This document shows, piece by piece, positions 56,533-64,000 of a DNA stretch of 64,000 bases. Position 1 is the stretch's first letter. Each line of letters opens with the position of its first letter. Source of the stretch: JBDTVS01 sp040007095 (lineage in GTDB: Bacteria; Acidobacteriota; Vicinamibacteria; Vicinamibacterales; CAVVIG01); the NCBI GenBank assembly GCA_040007095.1, contig JBDTVS010000023.1, positions 1-64,000 of the forward strand, given 5' to 3'. Both the position numbers and the translations under genes were made by a program. The notes beneath the pieces were generated by a model, which made no database searches, was not told where the DNA came from, and worked only from the letters and a program-made list of their open reading frames with translations.

Positions 56533-59424
56533 GTGTTTTCGAGAGTCTCTTCGACCGATCGGTGGTTTGCCTGGCGAACGCTGTTCGCAGTCGCCGTCGT
56601 GCTTGTGCTGGTCACTCTCGGGGTCGAGAATATCCGGCTCCGCGCGCGCTGGCACGAGGTCGAGGACGGAGTCCTCTGGTCTGAGCTTGCCGAAGGGGTA
56701 ACCGCCAAGGAAGTCGTTGCGGGATCGCCTGGTGATCTCGCGGGCATCCGGCAGGGTGACGTGCTCATCGGCGTCGATGGGCGACCGATTCGGACGCCCG
56801 CCGACGTCGTTGATCTTCATCATCGGGCACACGACGGTACGCGGCTCTCGTATCAACTGCTGAGGCTCGGGACGCAAGAAGCGCTCGACGTCTCTCTTAC
56901 GCCGACGCTGCAGGCGAGCTCGATGTATTTCGTGCTCGCCTCGGTCGGCCTCTTTACGCTGCTCGTCGGCGCAGCAGTCCGGGTGCGGCGCCCTCGCGAT
57001 CAGGCCACGCTGCATTTCTTCTGGCTGTGCATCGCATTCTTCGGCGCGTTTACCTTCTCATTCAACGGGCCGTTCGATCGTCTCGACTGGGTGTTCTACT
57101 GGGGAGACGCGATCGCCACGCCCTTGCTGGCGCCCCTTCTTCTGCATTTCATGTTGGTGTTCCCCGAGCGGCCGGCCAGAGTCGAACCCTCGCGCTCCTC
57201 GTCGTTGCTCGTGCCGATGCTGTACGTGCCCGCCGCCGCGATGGCCACCAGCCGCATCGTCGCCCTGACGCGAGGCGGGGAGTCGGTCGATCTGGTGTCG
57301 AGGCTCATCAGTCTGCTCGATCGCGCACAGCTCGTGTATCTGTTCGTGTGCGGCGTCGTGGCGCTGGTCGTCCTGCTGCACGCGTTTCGCGAACTGACAT
57401 CGCTCACGGCGCGCCGCCAGCTGCGGTGGATTGCGTGGGGCACGGTGCTTGGCGTCGCCCCGTTTGCGTTCGGCTATGCGCTGCCCTGGGCGCTCGGCTG
57501 GAGTCCGCCATTTGCCTTGCAATTGACCGTGATCCCGCTCGGTTTCGTCCCGTTGACCTTCGCGTTTGGCATCGTTCGCTACCGACTGCGCGACGTGGAA
57601 GTCATCGTCAAGCGTGGCCTGGCCTATGCCGCCTTTCTCGGTGCCAGCGTCGCGCTGTACGTGGCGATGCGGCGGCTCGCCGGGTTCTTCTTCACGGAAG
57701 ATCAGGATCCCCGCAACTGGGTGGTTGCCATCCTCGCGACGCTCGCCGTCGTGCTGCTGCTGCAGCCCGTGAAAGAAGCGGTGCAAAACGCGCTGGATCG
57801 CCTGTTCTATCGCGATCGTTACGACTACCGGCGCGCCCTCGTGGGCTTCGCTCGCGATCTGAACGCCGATCTCGACGTCATGCGCCTCAGCCAGCGACTG
57901 GTGTCGCGCATCGTGGAGACGTTGGTCGTCGATCGCATGGCGCTCATGCTTGCAGACGAGCGGTCTCGAGACTTCACACCGATCAGCGATTTCGGGTTCT
58001 CTCGCGACGCGCCACATCTCTCGCGCAACTCCTCGCTGATCGGCCGGCTGGACGCGGGTTACACCGTGGCGCTGGACGATCCTATCGCCGCCGCCCGCTT
58101 CGTGGCCGAGGAGGTCGAGCTCTGGCGGGACGCCGGCATCCACTACTTCGTGCCGTGCGTGTTCGAGGGGCGGGCGATCGCGGTCCTCGCGCTGGGCCGA
58201 AAGGACACGGAGCAGCCGTTCAACAGCGAAGATCTTGCGCTTCTGACCGCCGTCGCGGGGCAGGCAGCGACCTCGATCGAGAACGGGCGGCTGTATCGAC
58301 AGCTGCATCTGAAAGCGGAAGAGCTTGACGGCCTCCGCGAGTTCAACGAAAACATCCTCGAATCACTGGAGGACGGCCTCGTCGTGTTCGACGGCGCGGA
58401 GCGGATTGTCCGCTGGAACCGTGCGCTCGAGGCCTTTTACGGCGTGACACGAGTGAACGCCATCGATCGCTCGTTGGTCGATGTCTTCGAAGCGCCGTTT
58501 GTCGAGGCGTTGCGCGCGGAGCGGCGCGAGAATCCGAGCGGCTCGACGCTCTTCCGGGTGCCCTTGACCGGCCGCCAGGAGGATGCCCCGCGCCTGCTCG
58601 TCAACGTCACGGCGGTTCCGCTCCAGGGCGCTGCGGACGACCCCGCCATGGCCGCGGGAACCATTTTGCTGATTGAGAACATCACCGATCGTGTCCGACT
58701 CGTCGAGCAGCTGCAGCTGTCCGAGAAGATGGCGTCGATTGGGGTGCTGGCGGCGGGCGTTGCCCATGAGGTCAACACCCCGTTGACGGGCATTTCGAGC
58801 TACACCCAAATGCTGCTCGAAAATGCCGACCCGAACGACCCGAGCACCGCCTTGTTGGAAAAGATCGAACGGCAGACTTTCCGTGCGGCGAAGATCGTCA
58901 ACGGACTCCTCAACCTCTCGCGTCCCGGCACCGGCCTGGCCGGCTCAGAGCGAATGACGGTGGATCTCAACTGCGTGATCTCCGACGTGTTCTCGCTCCT
59001 CGAGCATCAGTTCATGACGGCGAAGGTCAAGGTCAGGCGAGAGCTGTTCGCCTCCGCCGTTCACGTCTCCGGGATTGAGCATCAGCTGCAGCAGGTGTTC
59101 CTGAACCTGTTCCTCAATGCCCGCGACGCGATGCCGCGCGGCGGCTGGCTGTCGGTGACGACGCGCGTGGAAGGCGATCGCGCCGTGGCCGAGGTATCCG
59201 ACACCGGATCGGGTATTCCTTCCGAGCACCTGGCGCGAATCTACGATCCATTTTTCACCACCAAGGCGATTGGGCGCGGGACCGGGCTGGGCTTGTCGAT
59301 CACCTACGGGATCGTGCACGAGCACGACGGCACCATCAATTGCGCCAGCGTCATCGGGCAGGGGACGCGCTTCACGCTGAGCATGCCGCTGGCGCTGCAG
59401 CGCTCGGCGCGCGCGCAAGGATAG
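56533..59424 (+). CDS. Membrane sensor histidine kinase with PDZ, GAF and PAS domains
   Basis: 963 residues from GTG 56533, no strong ribosome site. Order: one membrane span (15-31), a PDZ domain (about 50-125; AGSPGDLAGIRQGDVLIGVDG) in the periplasm or outside, about eight further spans to 410, GAF (about 440-590), PAS (about 605-715; ILESLEDGLVVFDGAERIVR), HisKA with His745 (GVAHEVNTPLTGI) and HATPase (NLFLNARDAM, VSDTGSGIPSE, GTGLGLSITYGIV). It would sense a C-terminus or peptide through PDZ and phosphorylate the next gene's product. Confidence 0.9.
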   Translation: MFSRVSSTDRWFAWRTLFAVAVVLVLVTLGVENIRLRARWHEVEDGVLWSELAEGVTAKEVVAGSPGDLAGIRQGDVLIGVDGRPIRTPADVVDLHHRAHDGTRLSYQLLRLGTQEALDVSLTPTLQASSMYFVLASVGLFTLLVGAAVRVRRPRDQATLHFFWLCIAFFGAFTFSFNGPFDRLDWVFYWGDAIATPLLAPLLLHFMLVFPERPARVEPSRSSSLLVPMLYVPAAAMATSRIVALTRGGESVDLVSRLISLLDRAQLVYLFVCGVVALVVLLHAFRELTSLTARRQLRWIAWGTVLGVAPFAFGYALPWALGWSPPFALQLTVIPLGFVPLTFAFGIVRYRLRDVEVIVKRGLAYAAFLGASVALYVAMRRLAGFFFTEDQDPRNWVVAILATLAVVLLLQPVKEAVQNALDRLFYRDRYDYRRALVGFARDLNADLDVMRLSQRLVSRIVETLVVDRMALMLADERSRDFTPISDFGFSRDAPHLSRNSSLIGRLDAGYTVALDDPIAAARFVAEEVELWRDAGIHYFVPCVFEGRAIAVLALGRKDTEQPFNSEDLALLTAVAGQAATSIENGRLYRQLHLKAEELDGLREFNENILESLEDGLVVFDGAERIVRWNRALEAFYGVTRVNAIDRSLVDVFEAPFVEALRAERRENPSGSTLFRVPLTGRQEDAPRLLVNVTAVPLQGAADDPAMAAGTILLIENITDRVRLVEQLQLSEKMASIGVLAAGVAHEVNTPLTGISSYTQMLLENADPNDPSTALLEKIERQTFRAAKIVNGLLNLSRPGTGLAGSERMTVDLNCVISDVFSLLEHQFMTAKVKVRRELFASAVHVSGIEHQLQQVFLNLFLNARDAMPRGGWLSVTTRVEGDRAVAEVSDTGSGIPSEHLARIYDPFFTTKAIGRGTGLGLSITYGIVHEHDGTINCASVIGQGTRFTLSMPLALQRSARAQG

Positions 59425-59427
59425 CCC

Positions 59428-60930
59428 ATGACACTTTCCAAACACGCCACGATCCTCGTCGTCGACGACGAGGAGATCATGCGCGACATTCTCGGGACGC
59501 TGCTGACGCGGGAAGGATACGACGTGCGCCTTGCGTGCTCGGGCGAGGAGGGCCTGGCGCTGGCGCGTTCGCTGCCATTCGATGCGGCGATCGTCGACAT
59601 CATGATGCCAGGACTGAACGGCATCGAGACGCTCGATGAATTGAAGCGAATCGATGAAGATCTGGCGGTCCTGATCATCACCGCGTATGCGTCGGTCGAG
59701 AGCGCGATCGCGGCGATGAAGAACGGCGCGTTCGACTACATTACCAAGCCGTTCAAGAACGACGAGGTGCTCGCCGTGGTGCGCAACGCCCTCGAGCGAC
59801 GTCGCCTGGTCACCGAGAACCGCAGCCTGCGGCAGAACATCCAGGAGCAGTACCACAAGTTCGGCAACATCATCGGCCGCAGCCAGCCGATGCGCCAGGT
59901 CTTCGATCTGATCATCCAGGCGGCGCCCAGCCGATCGACGATTCTCGTCCAGGGCGAGAGCGGTACCGGCAAGGAACTGGTCGCCCGCGCCATCCACGCG
60001 AACTCGTCGCGATCCGAGCGGTCGTTCGTCGCGGTCAATTCCGGCAACCTCCCGACCGACCTGCTCGAATCGTCGCTGTTCGGCCACGTGAAGGGCGCCT
60101 TTGCCGGGGCCGTGCTCCCGAAAAAAGGTCAGTTCGATCTGGCCGACAAAGGCAGCATCTTTTTCGACGAAATCGGCAACGTGCCGCTGGAAACGCAGGC
60201 CAAGATCCTCCGCGTCATCCAGGAGCGCGAGTTTGTACGGCTGGGCGCGATGGAGCCGACCAGGGTCGACGTCCGGATCATCGCCGCGACCAACCTCGAC
60301 CTGCGTCAGATGATGGAGGAAGGCCGGTTCCGCGAAGACCTGTTCTACCGCCTGCACGTGATTTCCATTCCGCTGCCGCCGCTGCGCGACAGGAAGGACG
60401 ACATCCCGCTGCTCGCCCAGCATTTCCTCGGCAAGTACGGTCTCGAAAACGGCAAGCCGGATCTGGAGATCACGCCGGAGGCGCTCGATCTGCTGACGGC
60501 GTACGGCTGGCCCGGCAACATCCGGGAGCTGGAGAATGTGATCGAGCGAGCGGTCGTGCTCACGCCAGGCCCGCGAATCGGCATCGATCTGATTCCCGAG
60601 CACGTCCGGCGCGCGCCCGAGTTTCAGGCGCCGCAGTTCATCCTTCCGCCGGAAGGCATTTCGTTCAAAGACGTCACCTCCGACTTCGAGAAGCGCCTGA
60701 TCGAGTCGACGCTCGAGCAGGCCGGCGGTGTCCAGAAGCGCGCCGCCGAACTGCTGCAAATCAAGCCGACGACCTTGAATGAAATGATCAAGCGGCTGGA
60801 CATCCATCCCCGCCGGCGCAAGCTGTCGGCCAGCGACGCCGACCCGACCGCCGCCGATTCCCCCGACCCGCCGCAGACCGGCAGCGTGATCGTTCCTGCG
60901 CCACTGGCCGCGGCGATGGACGACAAGTAG
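59428..60930 (+). CDS. NtrC-family response regulator, GAFAGA variant
   Basis: 500 residues, three bases after the kinase stop. The receiver has Asp57 (VDIMMPGLNG), Asp13/14 and Lys107 (YITKPF). The AAA+ core has Walker A QGESGTGKELVARAIH and Walker B SIFFDEIGN, sensor LFYRLHVI and the WPGNIRELENVIERA end. The sigma-54 contact loop reads GAFAGA at 223-228, where GAFTGA is usual. A Fis-type helix-turn-helix (VQKRAAELLQIKPTTLNEMIK) binds DNA. It would switch on sigma-54 promoters when phosphorylated, but the Thr-to-Ala change may weaken this. Confidence 0.92.
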   Translation: MTLSKHATILVVDDEEIMRDILGTLLTREGYDVRLACSGEEGLALARSLPFDAAIVDIMMPGLNGIETLDELKRIDEDLAVLIITAYASVESAIAAMKNGAFDYITKPFKNDEVLAVVRNALERRRLVTENRSLRQNIQEQYHKFGNIIGRSQPMRQVFDLIIQAAPSRSTILVQGESGTGKELVARAIHANSSRSERSFVAVNSGNLPTDLLESSLFGHVKGAFAGAVLPKKGQFDLADKGSIFFDEIGNVPLETQAKILRVIQEREFVRLGAMEPTRVDVRIIAATNLDLRQMMEEGRFREDLFYRLHVISIPLPPLRDRKDDIPLLAQHFLGKYGLENGKPDLEITPEALDLLTAYGWPGNIRELENVIERAVVLTPGPRIGIDLIPEHVRRAPEFQAPQFILPPEGISFKDVTSDFEKRLIESTLEQAGGVQKRAAELLQIKPTTLNEMIKRLDIHPRRRKLSASDADPTAADSPDPPQTGSVIVPAPLAAAMDDK

Positions 60931-60989
60931 ATCGACCGGGCAGACCGGATCGCGAAGACCGGCACGATGAAGAGGCTGTTGGTTCCACC

Positions 60990-61008
60990 CAACGGCGCAA
61001 CGCCGTTG
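60990..61008. terminator. Bidirectional hairpin after the response regulator
   Basis: CAACGGCG-CAA-CGCCGTTG is a perfect 8-bp stem with a tight loop between two convergent stops. T runs are weak on both sides. Confidence 0.5.
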
Positions 61009-61019
61009 TCGAAATTGCC

Positions 61020-62288
61020 CTATCGTGCGTTCTTGATTTTCGCGAAGGTGGCTTCGTACTTGGCCAGGACGACGTCCCAGCGGTAGTCGCGCCTCACGTA
61101 TTCGCGGCCGTTCGCGCCCATGGCGCGGCGCAGGCCCGCGTCCGAGACCAGCAGCTTCAGTGCCTCCACGAATTCATCGCGGTCGGCGTAATACAAGCCG
61201 GCGTTGCTGATCACGCAGTGTTCGACCAGCACCGCGCTTCGCGCGTTGGCGAGAACGGGTGTGCCGACCGACATCGATTCCAGGGCGAGCAGCGACAGGC
61301 TTTCATAAGGCGAGGGACACACCACGACGGTGGCAGCCTCCAGCGCCTGCAATCGCTCATCGTCCGGAAGCCGGCCGGCGAAACGAACGAACGGCTCTTC
61401 GGGCAGCGCCATCAGCTTGGTGCCCATGAGCACGAGCGTCGCGTTGCCGCCGTCCTTCACGTAGCTGCTGAAGTATTCGAACAGTTCTTCACATCCCTTG
61501 CCAGGATCGATCCGACCGCCGTAGAGCGCCAGGGGCCCGTGGAGCCGCTGGCGTCGACGGAAAACAGCGCCGCGTGCGGTCAGGTGTGACGGGAACTCGG
61601 GAGCGGCCGCCTCGCCGTCTTCCGGCGGAGCAATGTCCTCGTCGGTCATCGCAGGGATGCGCGGATAGGACACCTGCGGCGGAATGTCGACGCCCACTCC
61701 GACGACTTGCTCGAGCAGCGGGCGGTCGGGGAACTGCCGTTGCACGAAGTGCTGTTCGCTGTCGGTCAGATACAGGATCGCCGCGGGGCGGCGGAACACG
61801 TCCTTGAAGATCTCGAGGCGGATCGCGGGCTCGTCATGCGCGGTCGACACCAGCACGCTTCGCGCCGGCGCCACTTCGAGGCCGAGCACTGTCGGCGCGT
61901 ACAAGTACGTGAAGAAGAGCAGCACGTCGTACTGCTGATGGTGCCGTCGCAGATAGTCGATGAGCGGCGGACACCACGGCCCCTGCTGCTTCAGCCACTC
62001 CATTTCGTCCTGGCGGCTGTGCGGATGATTGTAAATCCACTCGGAGTACTCGTTGAACGATGCGAGATCGCGCATGCGGGCGTTGGCGAAGCGACGCACG
62101 GTCACACCCCGGATCCGATCCGTACCCTCCGGATACTCGTTCTTCCACGTTACGTAGTCGCGCGCGCACGTCGTGAGGACGTCGACGTCGTGATGGACGG
62201 CGAAACGCTCGGCCACGAGCCGGCACAGATGCTCCGACCCGCCGAGGACCTCGGTCCCATAGCGCTGAATCACGAATGCAATCTTCAT
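61020..62288 (-). CDS. GT4-family glycosyltransferase
   Basis: 422 residues. The N-terminal Rossmann fold has KIAFVIQRYGTEVLGGSEHL, and the donor half has ALYGGRIDPGKGCEELFEYF and ESLSLLALESMSVGTPVLAN with the E-x7-E pattern of GT4 (GT-B retaining) enzymes. These move a sugar from a nucleotide donor to a glycan, lipid or protein. The acceptor is unknown. The start overlaps the end of the next glycosyltransferase gene by four bases (they read in the minus direction), so this is a single operon with the following two genes. It may build surface polysaccharide. Confidence 0.88.
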   Translation of the reverse strand: MKIAFVIQRYGTEVLGGSEHLCRLVAERFAVHHDVDVLTTCARDYVTWKNEYPEGTDRIRGVTVRRFANARMRDLASFNEYSEWIYNHPHSRQDEMEWLKQQGPWCPPLIDYLRRHHQQYDVLLFFTYLYAPTVLGLEVAPARSVLVSTAHDEPAIRLEIFKDVFRRPAAILYLTDSEQHFVQRQFPDRPLLEQVVGVGVDIPPQVSYPRIPAMTDEDIAPPEDGEAAAPEFPSHLTARGAVFRRRQRLHGPLALYGGRIDPGKGCEELFEYFSSYVKDGGNATLVLMGTKLMALPEEPFVRFAGRLPDDERLQALEAATVVVCPSPYESLSLLALESMSVGTPVLANARSAVLVEHCVISNAGLYYADRDEFVEALKLLVSDAGLRRAMGANGREYVRRDYRWDVVLAKYEATFAKIKNAR

Positions 62289-63352
62289 TGGTGGGTCGCG
62301 CCCTGAAGCAGCCGCTGGAGCTCGTTGACGATTCGGACGTCGCCGAAGTCGAGCAGCCGACGCCGTTGGCCGGCGATCACGTCGTGTCGCAGGGTATCGT
62401 CGAAGGCCAGCGCGCCGAGCAGTTCCGCGGCGTACTCGAGATCTTTCGGTGCGAACTGCAGACCGGCGCCGCCGAGCGTGTCGGGTACGGCCCCGGCCGA
62501 GTACGCAAGGATCGGCACGTCGGCGGCCATCGCTTCCAGCAGCGGTACGCAGAACCCCTCGTGCTCGCTCATCGAGATGTAGACGGCGGCATGCCGATAG
62601 TAGACCGCAAGCTCCTCGTCGGACACCGGACCGGTGAAGACGAAGCGATCCTCAAGCATCCGGTACTGTGTCATCAATGCGCGAATCATCGAATAATACC
62701 GTGGCACCACATCGTAGCGGCCCACGAAGATGAAGCGATAGTATGCATCCACGGATCGCTTGTAGCATTCGGCCAGTCGAATGTGATCCTCGATCTTCTT
62801 GTTCGGCGCGATTCGGCCGACGAACAGGAAGTTCACCAGTCCATCGTCGAGGATCGCGTCGAGAGCGGGTCGTGCGACGCGATCCGTGATGCGTGACGTA
62901 TTGACCGCGATGGGAAACACCCCTGTTCGCGTGAAACCCAGGGATGCGAGCTCCTGCCGGTTGTACTCTGAATCGCCGAGCGCCAGGTCGACCGATCCGA
63001 CCAGCGTGGACAACTCGTGCCGTCCGAGCGCCGCCAGGCGGAAAAGCGCCGGATCGTAAGGGGCAAAGAATGCGGCCGGCGTGACGTTGTGGTATTGCAG
63101 GACGCGGCCATGCGGCAGGGCCGCGAACGCGGACGTCATCGGCGAGGGCAGCGCATAGTGGAAGATCGTCAGATCGCCGTGGACAGCGGGGTCGCCGAAG
63201 GCCCGCACTTCCCCTCGAAGGTCGTCGTCGATGGTCAGCGCGTACAGGTCGGATTGATGTCCCATTGTCCGCAGGAGGTCTCGCACCCGCCTGGCGCTGT
63301 CGCCGATCGCGTCGCCACGATGGGCGGCGGGCACCCATTGGTTGATGATCAT
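62285..63352 (-). CDS. GT4-family glycosyltransferase
   Basis: 355 residues. Motifs: VLQYHNVTPAAFFAPYD and ALGDSEYNRQELASLGF in the acceptor half, LFVGRIAPNKKIEDHIRLAE and SEHEGFCVPLLEAMAADVPIL in the donor half. The EGFCVPLLEA glutamate motif is the hallmark of GT4. It is close in style to its upstream neighbour (63362 onward), suggesting duplication. It overlaps the downstream gene by four bases. The role is probably in surface polysaccharide synthesis. Confidence 0.9.
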   Translation of the reverse strand: MIINQWVPAAHRGDAIGDSARRVRDLLRTMGHQSDLYALTIDDDLRGEVRAFGDPAVHGDLTIFHYALPSPMTSAFAALPHGRVLQYHNVTPAAFFAPYDPALFRLAALGRHELSTLVGSVDLALGDSEYNRQELASLGFTRTGVFPIAVNTSRITDRVARPALDAILDDGLVNFLFVGRIAPNKKIEDHIRLAECYKRSVDAYYRFIFVGRYDVVPRYYSMIRALMTQYRMLEDRFVFTGPVSDEELAVYYRHAAVYISMSEHEGFCVPLLEAMAADVPILAYSAGAVPDTLGGAGLQFAPKDLEYAAELLGALAFDDTLRHDVIAGQRRRLLDFGDVRIVNELQRLLQGATHQ

Positions 63353-63361
63353 CGCCTCAAC

Positions 63362-64000
63362 TCACTCCGGCAGGGCCCGGTAGATGCCCGGCCTGTAGAG
63401 CCGCAGTTCCTCGAGTTCCTGCGCGGCGTCGAATTGCCCCCAGAAGTCGAACGCCACCCGCGGCTTCGGCGCGCGTGGCGACGAGAGCATGTCCGCCACG
63501 AAACCGAGCAGCGTGCCCGCGAAGTCCTCTTCCTGCAGGCGCTCGACGGCCGCCAGTTGCTCGCCGACAATCGCGTCCCGCAACGTCTGATTGGAGACGA
63601 TGGCGTCCATCAAGGCCGCCACGGACCGCGGGTCCTTGTCGTCGTAGAGGATGCCGGCCCCGTCCATCGTGTCCGGAACCGCCGTCGCCGCGTACGCCAG
63701 CACGGGCACCTGCTTGTAGAAGGCTTCGACGAGCGGCACGCAGAATCCCTCGTGCTCGCTGGCGCAGAGGAACAGGTCGGCGACATCGTAGTACGCCACC
63801 AGTTCCTCGTCGGACACGTGGCCGACGAAATGGACGTGGCGGGCGCCGAGCGCCGCGGTCAGCTGATGGAGTGAAGCCAGGTAGCGTTCGTAGCCGCTGT
63901 ACGCACCGACGACCAGCAGGCGAGATCGCGGATTGAAGATCGTGTGGTAGGCATGGAAGAAGCGGATGAGGTCTTCGATCCGCTTGTTGGCGATCACTCG
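63362..64000 (-). CDS. GT4-family glycosyltransferase, 3' part
   Basis: At least 213 residues. The 5' end is beyond the window edge; the apparent GTG at 63997 is the Val of a GRV.ANKR donor-loop motif, not a start. Motifs: IANKRIEDLIRFFHAY, LLVVGAYSGYERY, SEHEGFCVPLVEAFYKQVPVL and AVPDTMDGAGILY. The latter half resembles the next gene closely. An extra C-terminal tail (FDFWGQFDAAQELEELRLYR) is typical of larger multi-domain mannosyl- or rhamnosyltransferases. It leads the three-gene glycosyltransferase operon. Confidence 0.85.
   Translation of the reverse strand, partial: RVIANKRIEDLIRFFHAYHTIFNPRSRLLVVGAYSGYERYLASLHQLTAALGARHVHFVGHVSDEELVAYYDVADLFLCASEHEGFCVPLVEAFYKQVPVLAYAATAVPDTMDGAGILYDDKDPRSVAALMDAIVSNQTLRDAIVGEQLAAVERLQEEDFAGTLLGFVADMLSSPRAPKPRVAFDFWGQFDAAQELEELRLYRPGIYRALPE

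Noticed and set aside
58945..60807. 620-codon minus-strand frame opposite kinase and regulator
   Set aside because: Antisense shadow covering clear catalytic motifs on the plus strand.

Overview
The window is 64 kb of GC-rich, gene-dense bacterial chromosome. I recognise about 50 protein genes and no rRNA, tRNA, CRISPR array, integrase or complete insertion sequence. The best guess at origin is an acidobacterium of the Vicinamibacteria type. The evidence is three exported von Willebrand A proteins of the 'VWFA-related Acidobacterial domain' family, a carboxypeptidase-regulatory/beta-barrel outer-membrane protein, type III glutamine synthetase, GTG and TTG starts, and a lipoprotein secretin, which implies a Gram-negative envelope. 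This placement is inferred from gene content and was not tested by a search.

Layout. 1-17 kb: a partial GNAT enzyme, a DinB protein, a short asparaginase-like protein, parE, then an operon with overlapping stop and start codons (large exported protein of unknown function, VWA protein, VWA-TPR protein), an NYN-LOTUS RNA-binding protein, parC and GlnN-type glutamine synthetase. 17-31 kb: CoA pyrophosphatase, a DUF349 protein, a tandem FKBP isomerase, a UPF0182 membrane protein, ispG overlapping recQ, apaG, a thioredoxin-like ferredoxin, an alpha/beta hydrolase and a BON protein. 31-37 kb: a metal pair (ferritin-like/VIT exporter plus ZIP transporter), a third VWA protein, a methyltransferase and inositol-phosphate synthase. 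37-42 kb: a compact four-gene MSHA/type II-secretion-like module (secretin lipoprotein, ExeA-type ATPase with SPOR domain, GspB-like TPR protein, GspB/C-like protein). 42-48.5 kb: an orphan ABC ATPase, 1-Cys peroxiredoxin, a Tat-exported class II aldolase-like protein, OppD/OppF ATPases without permeases and the catalytic part of methylmalonyl-CoA mutase. 48.5-53 kb: central carbon genes (gpmA, eno, glgC) and a cyclase-family hydrolase. 53-61 kb: an exported unknown protein, an outer-membrane barrel protein, and a PDZ-containing sensor kinase with an NtrC-class regulator whose sigma-54 contact loop reads GAFAGA. 61-64 kb: three co-directional glycosyltransferases, the last cut by the window edge.

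The most unusual non-coding item is a 166-bp intergenic element with terminal inverted repeats (21748-21913). A 49-bp copy at 17909-17957 looks like its two ends joined together. It resembles a MITE or other small non-autonomous element. The most interesting protein systems are the three-gene exported VWA operon, the secretin/ExeA-SPOR module and the PDZ-kinase/GAFAGA-regulator pair. None of these can be called new from sequence reading alone.

Promoters and terminators listed are matches by eye to sigma-70-like boxes and to hairpins. Start sites were moved from the longest open frame where a ribosome-binding site, overlap with a neighbour or domain boundary argued for it.
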